A stretch of DNA of 64,000 nt. Source: Austropuccinia psidii (Eukaryota > Basidiomycota > Pucciniomycetes > Pucciniales > Sphaerophragmiaceae). The notes under the pieces are model-generated. The model made no database searches. It was not told the origin of the DNA and was given only the letters and a program-made list of their open reading frames with translations. The position numbers were made by a program, and so were the translations under genes. This document shows positions 34,763 through 46,089 of this stretch, piece after piece. Where the stretch lies: the NCBI GenBank assembly GCA_023105745.1, contig JALGQZ010000009.1, positions 17,470,564 through 17,534,563 on the forward strand, in the 5' to 3' direction. Every line of letters begins with the position of its first letter. Position 1 is the first letter of the stretch.

Positions 34763-36309
34763 TGTGGGAACTCCTTTTGGTGTGGGATGAAATAAGGCAG
34801 TACCTTGAGGGGGAAATTATTGGTAAGTCTGTTTTGAATTTCAGAATTGTCCAATAACCATGGGTGCTAAGGTGTATTAGCTGCCCCTCTAAATAATACT
34901 GAATAGTCAGCCTACAGAGAATCACAAAATAAAATAAGATTTGTGGCTTTAACAGATAGAGAAGACTTATCAGCAGTCTCTAAATCAGACCTATCAATAA
35001 CACTACAGTAAAAATTCTGATCTAAAATTTCTGATAAAATAAACACTAGATTTTTTTTATTTTATTTTAATAAAAGTGATGATAATATATATATATATAT
35101 GTTTTGGGTTTCTGTTATTTTAATGAAACTACTAAGAATGATAAGAATATATATATTTTTATGGTTTTAGGTTGATTATAATGATTTTTTTTTGATATGA
35201 GTACTAATAATAAGACTACTGGATTTGATTCTTTTAGGATTTTTTTAATACTGAGTTTATATCACTACTACTTCTCTTTGTTAATAACACTAAGCTTTTG
35301 AGCAAGGCTACTAAGCTTTAACTACGGTTATACTACTATTCTTTACTAATACTAAGCTACTGAGCAAGGCTACTGAGCTTTTACTATGGTTTATACTACT
35401 ATTCTTCACCAATACTAAGTTACTGAGCAAGGCTACTGAGCTTTTCACTACTAAAACACTACTACTATTCTAGATATCCTGCTAGTTCAGGGATGGTTGT
35501 GATCCTGGATAGTGGGAACTTGTTCCATGATGATGGGAAAAATGAGGGAGAGAGGACCTCTATTTATAGCTTTTGGGCCTCCATAGAGCTTCTCAAAATA
35601 GGTTACTTAGAGAAAATCATAGTTGAGAGGTTTTAGCTAGTGAGACGTGTAGTTTTGGTGTAGCAACGTGTTTGCTGAGAGAATTATGCTGGTGGTGCTT
35701 TTTCTTATCAAAATCATGTGATGTATTCGAGATAATTTGGCTGGTGAGATTTTTTTTTTCCAGAGTCATGTGAGGTCATTGAGATAATATGGCTGGTGAT
35801 GTTTTCTTGAAGGTGGGGAAATTATTTTTGTTTCTATTTTTTACGTATGTTCTGAGAGAATTATGCTGGTGGTTTTATTTTAGTATTGTATCATTTAATA
35901 TGGAGATTGCATCATTTCTATCAAGTTTGATGTGTGTCATTATTACTAATCAAACATTCGTTCTTGGAAAATATATTGAAATTTTATGCATAGCATTGAG
36001 GTATTTCTTCTTTAAATTGAATCAAGGTGGGGAAAATACAGCTCTGATGCTGTGGTGTGTCTTCATATACCTTTATTTAGATTAACTCCTTTTAATTGCA
36101 TAATTTGTTATTGATTATGCAACAAGGTGGATAAATCCTTTGATACTATACTGTTTTGATAAGATCTTGAGGCTGCATATTGTATATTTCTGTTTGAAAT
36201 CTGTAGTTGTAATGTGTAAAAATGTTTTGTGTAATTTGTTTTATTATCATTTTTTTCTTTTGTTTTATTGGTAAGCTTGAAACTGGTACTAATGGTATGG
36301 AATACCACA
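34763..36309 (-). repeat. 5' LTR of C (right copy, 1,547 bp)
   Basis: It has TGTGG and CCACA ends. A TATAAATAG promoter box on the minus strand lies at 35,561-35,568, in the right place to drive the gag-protease frame. It holds three copies of the roughly 60-bp internal repeat (about 35,290-35,460) against two in the left LTR. The near identity of the LTRs implies recent insertion. Confidence 0.9.
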
Positions 36310-37112
36310 ACGTTTGCATGGATTTTGACATTCCATGCCTGTCAGCAAGGATTTTGGGGGTCCGGCTCCCCCTTGGCACTAGAGTACCTTTTCTCCCCCA
36401 GAATTAATCTTTCCAATTTATTTTTTCTTTAATTTCTCATCATGTAATATACTTGTAATTTACAAATGCAATTAAATTGAGTTCTTACAGTACACAACTG
36501 TAATAATTGACACCTCATATTTAAATTAAAGATCACCTATGTAATTAATGCACACATTTTGACATTTTAATTGAAAATACTTCACTTCCTCATAACTTCT
36601 AAACTACACACAACACCTCAATTTTAACACAAAAATTGATGGTTGACACATTAAATTAAGGTTCTGAGGATTTTCAACTTTTGTACAGAAAATACTAAAA
36701 ACTTAATTTAAGCTTATCTAGAGTTGAGTTACAGAAATTTTACCCAGAGGTGACCCCACCTTATCTTTTATGAGGAGTCCAATTGTAAAATGATTTTCAG
36801 AATTTTATTTTTAGGATAAAAAGTTATGATAATTTTTATTTAACTTTTTTCCAAAAATGTTTTAATTTTGGTATTTTTGTTGAAAATTCATTTTTACTTA
36901 ATTTTTTCAAGTAAAAATTTGTTTTCACCAATTTAAAATTCAGTGTAATTTCATTTTCAAATAATAATTGAACTTTAATCTTTGTGTATAAATTTATATT
37001 TATATTTTAATTTTTGTTTTTATAATATAAATAAATTTATTTTATTTATAATTGTATATTGTTTTATTATTTGTGGTCTTTTGGGTATCTGAAAATACCT
37101 CTAAGGCTCACA
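36310..37112 (-). repeat. LTR4 solo LTR, 5' segment (split by element C)
   Basis: On the minus strand it starts at 37,112 with TGTGAGCCTTAGAGGTA and then GATACCCAAAAGACCACAAA. This is alignable with the start of LTR2 (TGTGAGCCTGTGAGGTA and ACCCATAAGGCCACAAA), while the body differs. It joins 24,942-25,929 once C is taken out. Confidence 0.75.
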
Positions 37113-37768
37113 AATTTTCTGTTCTTTGAAAGAAAGGTTTTACATAATTAAGATATAAAAAATTGAAAAAAAATCAAGGTAAGCTATGAAAATCTTAAGG
37201 CTTTAAAAGTCATATATAATGAAGTCTAGCAAGAATATTGTGATAATTTGGACATAAGTTAATCTTATCAATTTGCGAATTTCAATAAATATTAATTTCA
37301 AAAGATTATTGAAAAAGCTTGATTGGTTTTTATGAATTCTTACTGACTATTCATTTCAATTAAAAGAATGGGTAATATTATGATATGTTTTTTAGCATCT
37401 TGAGCTGCAGTCTCATTTAAATATGTAAAATTTATGAAAGAAATTTTTATTTGGAATTTGAACATGGTTTTGATGTGTTTTTAATTAAGATATATTATTA
37501 TCCTTTTAAATAAATAATTGATGGATAATTTGATAATTTTTGGTAAAAATTCATGACTAAAAAGTAAACTAAGAATTCAAAAAGATATGATATATTTAAA
37601 CAATACTTCGTAGCTAATCTAATAACATCTATTTTTTCTTTTGGAAAAATAATAAGAATATTGAATTAAGAATATCACTAGCATTAATATGACTACATTT
37701 TGGGAAAATAATAGAAATAACACTATTATATTACACAAACAACATAAATAAAATTTAATTTTTCCTAT
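37113..37768. other. AT-rich spacer
   Basis: No gene or repeat recognised; AT-rich sequence between two solo LTRs. The last five bases (CCTAT, 37,764-37,768) are the left target duplication of the next LTR. Confidence 0.55.
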
Positions 37769-39957
37769 TGTAAGGTTTGTCTATGAAACTCTTGATAATA
37801 GTAGCAAAATCAAGAGTACTATGACTGTCCTCAATAGAAATAGATGATATAATAAAATATTATAACCACAAATTTAAATATAATTATTAAAAATAATTAT
37901 ATATATAAAAATAAATTTAATTACTATTATAAAAATATAATAATAAGAAAAAATATAATAATTATAATAAAATTATAATTATTCTATTATTGTTATAGTC
38001 ACTTACAGTTATAACAATAAGAATTGTAAAGCTCTTAATGAGACAATTACATGTGGAAATATAAATATTAACCACTTATAAATAATACAAATATTATTTA
38101 TAAAAGAATTATGACACACACTGTGCAGAAATAATTCTTATAGAATAAAATTCTATATAAAAAAACTAATACTAGATAAAAAAATATAGAACTTTAGAGA
38201 AAAACTTAGTTATAATATTTATTTAATACAACAAGTTAAACAACAACAGTTATTATATTAAATAATGATTATAAGTTAAAAACACGTCTGAAATCAATAA
38301 TTTTAAGGATTAAACAACTTTTTATGATAAAATTTAAGATTAAAGAGTTTTTAAGAGGAATTTGTGGATTTTAAAAGATATTTAAGATGATAATTCTATA
38401 ATATAAAATATATTATTGATGATTACAACAATAATCTGAATTCTATGACTTCAATTCTTTAATTTACAATTAATAAAGAATAAAATAACTTAAGAATTAC
38501 TTTAATAATAAGATTTTATGAATAATAAAACTTTACCTGTTTAAATTTCTAATATGATTGGATTGATAATTGAATTATTGACAAAAACAGTGATGAAAAG
38601 ACTCTTTTTATGTCTTCAGAGCAGCTCTCATGATTCATAATTAATATAGAGGGCGTTCTCAGGTCAAAACTGAAAAACCATACTTAAAAACAAAGTTCTT
38701 AGCTTAAGGCAACTTGTTTTTAATTCCAATTTAAAGTTACCAGTGTTATTCTTAACTCCATGTAGCTTTAATCCTCATTTAAACTAATTATATTAAGTTT
38801 TTAATATAAATAAACTTATTTATATTAAAGTTCATCACATGAACAACTTAAAAATAGAGTTTCAAGCAGAATTCTAAACTCAATTTTTAATTAATTTTTA
38901 AAGAAATCATAATTTTCTTTGAGCTTAATTAAAAGGGTAAATTTCCAGGCTAATTACCCAGGAATTTTATTTATAAAAGATACTTAAAATTTAATTTATA
39001 TATAGATAATATTAAATTCTAAGCTGTGTGAAAGTTTCAAGCAAATCCATTAAGATTTGGATTTTTAATGAATTTTTGAAGTTATTACTATTTTTCCACG
39101 TAAAATAGCAATACACACCAAACCTTAGCTTTTGATAAGGTTTTGATGCTTGTAACTTTAAAGTTTTAAGCTTATTTAAGGTTTTTAAGCCTGATTAAGC
39201 TTTTACAGTTCTTAAAACCTTGATTTCAAGCCTGCATATTGGGATTTACCCTTTGGCAGCTTGAAATTCCTGTCCAAATTGGGATAAAACCAGTTTAAAC
39301 CTTAAGGTTGTATCAAAGTCTAATCTTAAAGTTTAAATAAGGTTGAAAACCCTCCAATACAGGTGGACAACCTTAATTGAATCATTGCAGATCCAAAAAG
39401 CTGGGTACCCCAGCTCTGTTTGGTCTTTTTCCTTTGTCCCACCTTTTTGTGTGGATTTTGCCCTTTTATTTATTTAAAGCCATACCATGGCTTTAAACCC
39501 TTTTAAATTGAGCTCACGCAGGATTTACATTCTGTATGGCAAATCCTTAGCCAATTCAGTAAATATACACCACACCTCAATTTTAACTAAAATTTTGGTA
39601 AGTTTGCATTAACCTTATGCAACTTTAAATTTAAGCTTATTTAAGCTTAAATTTAACAATTTTAAAAAAATGTTAAAAAAGTTACATTAGTACTGTGAGA
39701 TTCTTAAATCTTCTAATAACACAAGAAATAAGTGTTTTTGGGTATAACACCTTATGGATGTACCCTAGGTTATTTTTGGTGTAGAATCCAAAAATGACAT
39801 AATATTTATAACTTTGTTTATCCAAAATAAAGTTATACTTATTTTTTGTTATTTTTTATTTTAATTTCAACTAAAAAGTCTGTTTAAGACAAAATTAGCT
39901 GTTTATAAAATCATTTGTGGCCTTATGGGTATGTTATACATACCTCACAGGCTCACA
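37769..39957 (-). repeat. Solo LTR of the B family (LTR2), with 5-bp target duplication
   Basis: On the minus strand it runs from TGTGAGCCTGTGAGG (39,957) to CCTTACA (37,769) and matches the B 3' LTR over its whole length with scattered differences. It is flanked by CCTAT on both sides (37,764-37,768 and 39,958-39,962), an exact 5-bp target duplication. This shows a full element once inserted and was reduced to one LTR by recombination. It also confirms the LTR2 ends used for element B. Confidence 0.93.
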
Positions 39958-39962
39958 CCTAT

Positions 39963-41080
39963 ATTCTTATAAAACCTTTATAAATTACCTGAAGTTTTTA
40001 TTTTCTTAGGTTTTTAAGGCAGATTTTCAAATTTGTGGTTATTTTTGATAAATTGGCTCAGAAATATGTGGTAGATAGCTGAAAAAGTCAAATATTATGA
40101 ATTTTCAAGTTAATATTTTGTTGTTGTTTTGGTATCTCATTTTACAATATTTTGGAGGAAGTATATAGCTTATTCTACTTGTGAGAAGCTCAAAAATGTA
40201 ATAAAAGAAATTCATTGTATCAAGTTCAATAATATTGATGGGAAAGAATTTGGCAAAGATTCATGTATAGCTTTCAATTAAAATCTCTAACAAAAAAATC
40301 ATTTATATCAAGTAATCATGTATGTAGAGAAGCTTGTTTCAAAAAAACAGCAAACTATTAGTATTAATGAGTCCCAGCTCTCAGAAGTAGAAGGCCTGGG
40401 TGCACTTGGCCTTCTAAATCCACTGGGTAAGAAACTGACAATAGGAGCCCCTTTAAGCTCAGGGTCTAGCATGTAAGCAATATCAATTTGAAATGAAGAG
40501 GAAAGAAAATAATCTTGCAAGTTTTCAGAAATAATATTCAGAGCATTTTCCCAACTCACCATCCCCATATCATGAACACCCATTTGATATATCAATTCAA
40601 AAAAAAACTCCTAAATTACCAAATTTCCCATAATAAGGAGGTGAGTTTATTTCAGTCTTTTCTTTGTAAGAGTTGATAAAATTTCTTCAGATTAAACAAA
40701 TAAGAATGACTTCCAGGTTGGAATTCCTGTTTTTCCAGTTATAAAGCTTAGAGTTGCTACAGGTCCAATTACTAGAAGAGGTAAAAGTGCTGAAAGATCC
40801 TTTTGAGAGTTATTTATTTGAATTATCAATGTGTATTCTGAAAGCTTTGTTTCTTGACCATATATATTGATTTGAATATAAATGATCAAATTGATAGCAG
40901 AAGCAGACATGTGGAAAATCTGACATAGCCCACTAGCCGGTACTTGAATTTCTGAATCACCAAACATTGCTTCATTTGAATGATGAGGTGTTTCAGATTA
41001 TCAGTTTGTATGCCTTTGAAGAAATTCAGCAGAAAGAAAATAGAGCTCATGGTGATATAGGTCCTACTTTCTTGGTTTTT
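39963..41080 (-). pseudogene. Unrecognised decayed coding region
   Basis: Two open minus-strand stretches are joined by a short run with stops. The first (40,692-40,967) reads MFGDSEIQVPASGLCQIFHM and onward. The second (40,308-40,595) holds AYMLDPELKGAPIVSFLP. Composition and continuity look protein-like, with stops near 40,690 and 40,620. I do not recognise the family. The part from 39,963 to about 40,300 shows nothing. Confidence 0.35.
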
Positions 41081-41099
41081 CTGATTTTCAGGCTAAGTC

Positions 41100-41335
41100 T
41101 TTTATAGAGTAATAATAATAGTATTTAGACCTATAAATATGACTGTGATACATATTAATAAGCTTAAGAATAGTTTATAATAAGGTTTAAGGGATTTACC
41201 ATGAAGTAAGAGTGGTAGTAAATGCTATTGAAACCCCTGGGTGAAGATCTATAAATTGAATTACTATAATAAAGACTACAAGAATTAAGATTATAACTAT
41301 ACCCGGTTATTTTCCAAGAGTATAAATACTTATAA
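41100..41335 (-). repeat. Decayed fragment of an LTR1-family LTR
   Basis: Words in the order TTTATAATAAGGTTTAAGGG, GTGGTAGTAAATGCTATTGA, AACCCCTGGGTG, ATTACTATAATAAAGACTAC and CCAAGAGTA align with the E2 LTR at about 59,955-60,110. That LTR has TTTATAATAAGATAAAAGGG, GCGCTATTGAGAACCCTGGGTG, AATAATAAAGTCTAC and CCAAGAGTA. Only about 230 bp is recognisable and much diverged, so this is an older insertion of the family. Confidence 0.6.
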
Positions 41336-41339
41336 TGTG

Positions 41340-42693
41340 TCATCCAAATGTGAGTTTCAGTAACTTCTCAATATCTTTGGGGCTTGATCCATTTGAAAGA
41401 AATTTTTTCACATATTCAATTAAATCATTGCACAATAAAGTTTCCCTTTTTAATTTATGCTCTTGTCGGGAATGTTCAAGCTCTAACATCCTAAATTCAT
41501 CTTCCTTTTGAAATTTGACTCTTCTCATTATTAATGTGAGATCCTTCGATACAATTAATTACAATAGCTCTTCTAATGTTTGTGTTTTTGTCTCTGATAA
41601 TAAAGGTTCTTCATAATGGAACTATCTTGAAAAAGAAGAGATTGATTAATAGTAGAAACTTTTGATAATCCTTATAAATTCTTTTATTTAAGTGGGATGT
41701 TATCACTTTGACTGGATTACAAAACAAAATTTCTCTTCTTATGATTCCATTCAGTGGAGGATTTGTTGTGAGGATATTGAATAAGTTTCTGAGTGCCTTT
41801 CTGGAATAGAAATTTTTTTATGGTGTCCTTCTTTCTCCAAATTCTTATTATTTGATTCATCAAGTGTATTTATATTGTCTTCTTGAAGATTCAAATTGGT
41901 TCAAATTAAATTGACAACCCTTTATACTTAATCAGATTAGTCTAGTGATATTTCACATTTTTTACCATTTTCCAAAGCATTGTCCCTTGATTTGACCTCT
42001 AATACCCCAGTATCATACAAATAAAAAGGTTGGATATTTTCCCTTTCACCTAAAATTTGTTTCATGAGTTTAGATCATGGAAATCTACTTTCAAATAAAT
42101 TAGGTTTTATTTTTCTTTCTTCATCAATAATTCCAGAACCCATGTTAGCGTCCCATTTCAAATTTTTCTAGAATTTCTTCTTATATGTGAACCATTGCTA
42201 CTACACCTTATGGCTGTCCAAGTTGAGATTTCCACTTGGATGATTGTCATTGAAAAAATTTTTAAATTTTAGTTTTTTTGATTCCCCAGCATGATTTCTT
42301 TGGATCATCAAACAAATCTAAAGCTCAAATTAACAAAGATCAGAGTTTGAAATTACTAAATGAGTCAAAAATCAATTCACTAACCATTAAAGTTGGACTG
42401 ATCTTCAACATATGAGCAAATTCACTCATAATACTCCTTGACAAATTGAGAATTTTGAGTTTCATCTTGCATTTCCCCCCTCTCTTTAGACTGATCTATA
42501 ATATTTTTTGCTTTCAATTGAGCTTTGGAAATCTCAGCCTTGGTGAAACAATTCTGTTTTTGTTTTTGGTTACTTGCCTCAGATAATCCAACATTCTCTT
42601 ATCCTTGGTTGGAATTAGTTGTTATAGACAAATTTTCTTTTTCTTTAGAAATTGATGGATCAAAGATAAGCTCATTTGGATGATCCATTGCCT
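41340..42693 (-). pseudogene. Decayed gene, possibly a DNA-transposon accessory protein
   Basis: On the minus strand it starts with MDHPNELIFDPSISKEKE (ATG near 42,693) and is broken by several stops. It includes RKIKPNLFESRFP and SKLMKQILGERENIQPFYLY (about 41,960-42,130). It ends with an open stretch MRRVKFQKEDEFRMLELEHS to KLLKLTFG (41,340-41,528), which is charged, helical and ends in a short motif. Such a charged C-terminal helix is common in Myb/SANT-like accessory proteins of PIF/Harbinger elements, and a PIF transposase remnant lies 1 kb away in the opposite direction. That link is inference. Confidence 0.35.
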
Positions 42694-42699
42694 TGATAT

Positions 42700-43640
42700 G
42701 CATTATTTGGTTCTGAGAGCAAAATAATTTAAGATTAAATGAGAATCAATTGTGAGATTGAGATGATAAAATATGAAATGTTTTTTTGGAAATAAATATT
42801 AATGTGATGAAGTTGTTTTATTTATACAATAGTGAGAGTAAGAAGAATCAGACAGGTTTTTGTTTAATAAGATACCACTAGAGCTACCTCATTAAAAACT
42901 TTAACTTTAAATTTTTGTATAATTTGAGATGTCAAATTAAACAAAATTTGAAATTTTTTTAACTAAAAAGAAACATATTTGAATCCCACTATTTACAAAA
43001 ATCAAAAAGACTAAATATTCAAGAAAAAAAACAAATTTTAATTTAATTGATTTTTTTTCCTTTTGAAAAATATCATTTCTTTTTTTTTAAAAAAATTATA
43101 AAAGCATAAATAATAAATAATAATAATAATAATAATAATAATTGAAATATCTTTCCTTTTTTAGAATTATCAAAAAAATGTAAAGTACATCATAATAATA
43201 ATGATTAAAATAATTTTTTTCGTTGTAAATCAATTTGAAAAATATTTAGAATAATTATTTTAATTTATTAATTTTTTTTTCAATAAAATATTTAAAAAAT
43301 TGAATTGATTATATTAGAATTATTTCATTTTTTCTAAAAAAATGAACTTTTAAGAAGAAAATTCAAAATAGTTATTTAATTTTATAATAAATGAAGAAAA
43401 CTTAAAAAAAATAGGAATAATTATAGTTTTATTATATGCATAAATTTGATAATAGCCCCCCTCAAATTTGCCAAATTCCACTACCAAAACACCTTTTTTT
43501 TACAAACCAAATACCAAATGTAATTCTGGATGTTTTTTAAATATCACACCTCAAAATCTGTGGTGTTTTAAGCTCAATAAGCTCAATTTTCGCCCCCAAA
43601 TCCCATATTCTTTTTGAGAACTTAGATATTAATTCATTTC
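42700..43640. other. AT-rich, low-complexity stretch
   Basis: Mostly A/T runs, with an ATT/TAA microsatellite near 43,115-43,142 (AATAATAATAATAATAATAA). At 43,456 the word TAGCCCCCCTCA stands out as a GC island. No gene seen. Confidence 0.5.
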
Positions 43641-43655
43641 TTCTTCTCAATGAAT

Positions 43656-44870
43656 CATGCCCCCCAGCTGACAACACAAGCAGCTATCTTTAGATTTACA
43701 GACAGCTGAATATGCTTACAAATCTGAATATGATACTGATAAAGAGCTGGAGGAAGAAATTCTCCTACTGGATTATTTGAATGAAAACAATATCTAACCA
43801 ACCTAAAGCTTCATCAACCACCATATATTTACCAAAGGAGTGATTTGGAAGGCTTACCATCTTGGAAATTTCAGACACTATGTTGAACCTCATATACAAG
43901 CTTTCAAGACCTGATCCAACTTACTAGTGTGGAAAAAACCTTCCAGAACAATGAAAATTTAAAGCAAAATGATATTTGTATACAATTAGCTGTAGCACTC
44001 TGCCAATTTGGTAGAAATGGCACTGGATCTTTAGCTGGAAGAATTGTTGCACTGTTTGGAATTGATCAGAGAACTGAAATCCTTTACACTGAAAGAATCA
44101 TTGCAGAATTATTAAAACACCAGTCGTCTTATCTTTCATGGCCCAATCATTATTAATGCAGGGAGATATCTCAGGTGATTCAAGCAGAAGGATTTCCTGG
44201 TTGCATTGAGTTTATTGATGGAAGCTTGATTCCATCATTTCAAAGGCCATTAAATGATTCAGAATTTCTTTTTGATAGAAAGCACAAGTATGTACATCAA
44301 CATGTTATGTAAATTGATATATAAAAATGATCAATTTTATTTTTGGGATAGCTACTCATTGTCAATTGAGCTTGTTTGTAATGTGAATAAGTGTTTTTGG
44401 GCCTTAAATGTTGGTCTTCCAGGCTCATTGAATTACTCAAGAGTATTCCAGCATATTAATATTTACAAAACTCCTGAAAGATTCTTCTCCAAAAATCAAT
44501 ACTTACTGAATTATTCAGCATATTCAAGTTCAAATCATATTCTTCCAGAATATAAAGGAAATTTTAACCAAAACAATGATAAAAGCAAATTTAACCATTG
44601 TCTTGGTCAATCACAAGTCCATATTGAGCATGGCATTGGTCTAGCTTACAGATAATGCAATGTCAAATGAAAGGCCCTGAAGATATTCAAAATTTTGTGA
44701 ATTGGGTAATCACCTGTATAATCTTGCATAATTCTTTGGCACCAATTGGTGACCAATGGCTCACACTGTATTATTTTGTATGAACTAAAGAATTTTCTAA
44801 TATAGCTAAATATTTTGATTTAAAAGAAAAATACAAAGTCTATTTTTTGAAGCCATTCTGCCCAAGATTT
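43656..44870 (+). pseudogene. PIF/Harbinger-type DDE transposase (right copy, broken)
   Basis: Starts near MPPS (43,656) with stops. An open piece 43,929-44,156 gives IQLAVALCQFGRNGTGSLAG and LYTERIIAELLKHQSSYLSW, the N-terminal part of DDE superfamily-4 transposases. Next come EISQVIQAEGFPGCIEFIDG (first D kept), LIPSFQRP and FLFDRKHKY. Frame 44,254-44,655 then has GLPGSLNYSRVF, where related proteins have HDSRVF, and YLLNYSAYSSSNHILPEYKG, where they have DSAY. Both of these aspartates are lost. The end has FNHCLGQSQVHIEHGIG (E kept). Later sequence (NLAPIGDQW-like) is out of frame. Inactive. Confidence 0.8.
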
Positions 44871-45019
44871 TATTCTTATTTTCACTTTTGTTTTCTTCTG
44901 TTAATTTTTTCATTGAAATCCTATTTAGAAAAATAAATTCAAAAATCAGCCTCAATCTCATAATCTCTGGGAGAAATTTTCACTCATTTTTTCTGATTTC
45001 TTTTTCAATTTTTTAGGAA

Positions 45020-45790
45020 GAAAAACCAAAAGAATGTGTTTTTTTTGGCTTATTCTCACTTTAAATACCTCTGGCCTGCCTTGCAACTTCAAATCCATCT
45101 TTGGAGTTTTTTCTATTATTTTAATTTTACTTTTTTGTTTTAAAAAAAGGAAAAATAGTAAGTTTTTCTTTTTGATTTTTTCTTGCTTGCTCTCACTTTC
45201 TGTAATTTTATTAGTTTTTTTATTTTTTTCTTCAAAAAAACAAAAAAAAAGCAATTATTTTTTATTTATTTTGCTTTCACTCACTCTCAGTACCTCTAGA
45301 AGGTACTATAATTAATTAATTTTTTATTTTTTTTAGTTTTTTTGATTTCTTTAAAAAAAGTTATAAGTTTTTTTCTTGTTCTTTTGCTTTATCTCACTCT
45401 CATTAGCTCTAGGAGGTACTTTAATTAATCAATTTTTATTTTTTTTAGTTTTTTTTTGATTTCTTTAAACAAAACAAAAAAAGTAAGTAAGTTTTTCTTT
45501 GATCTCTTTCTTGCTCTTACTCTCAATACCTCAAGGTTGTACTTTGATTAATTTTTTGTTTATTTAGTTTTTTTAATTATCTTCAAAAAAAACCAAAAAA
45601 AGGTGAGTTAGTTTTTATTTTATTTTTCTCACTCTCACTCTAAGTACCTCTAGGAGGTATCTTTATTCAGTCTTTTGTTATTTTATTTCAAAAAGAAACA
45701 AAGAAAATCTAAGTTTTTTTCCTCTTATTTTTCCTTTCTCCAACTTTTAGTACCTCTAGGAGATGTTTTGTTTAAGTATTTTATTAATTC
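45020..45790. repeat. Tandem repeat array, about 110-125 bp unit, six to seven diverged copies
   Basis: Each unit has a CTCACTCTCA-like word, then TACCTCTAGGAGGTACT (a short palindrome), TTAATTAATTTTTTATTTTT, and AGTTTTTTTGATTTCTTT followed by AAAAAAA. Clear units begin near 45,055, 45,190, 45,280, 45,395, 45,515, 45,640 and 45,740. Apparent frames through it are spurious. Confidence 0.75.
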
Positions 45791-46089
45791 CTTGAAAAAA
45801 TAGAATGGTTTAACCTAGTAAGAAACATAAAAAGAAAGTTTCTGAGGCTATTTGAGGAGAAGAAAAATTGTAAGGCAAGTAAAATAATCTTATAATTCTT
45901 ACTTAAGAAAGTTAAAATTAAATATTAAGAATATTATATAACTATTAGTGGTCTTATAAGATCTTTGACCATATCATATGCTGAATAGGTGAAGCTTATA
46001 GTCGTTTCCCACAATAGAATAAATTTTTTCCAACTTTTAGCTATAATTTCATTTAATTATATTAATTTGATTTATTTTATTAAATACCT

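Larger units (their letters stand above)
25930..36309 (-). mobile_element. C: young Ty3-type LTR element with gag-protease but no reverse transcriptase
   Basis: Two nearly identical LTRs (25,930-27,487 and 34,763-36,309) flank 7.3 kb. In element orientation (minus) the order is 5' LTR, primer site, leader, intact gag-protease frame, repeats and spacer, integrase C-terminal fragment, polypurine tract, 3' LTR. Reverse transcriptase, RNase H and the catalytic integrase core are absent. It sits inside LTR4. ACGT is present on both sides (25,926-25,929 and 36,310-36,313), giving a 4-bp duplication, or 5 if a terminal base is shared. Movement would need enzymes from a relative, as in plant TR-GAG elements. 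Confidence 0.85.

Noticed and set aside
44958..45315. Overlapping frames on both strands at 45 kb
   Set aside because: Low-complexity frames through the tandem array, rich in K, F and S only.
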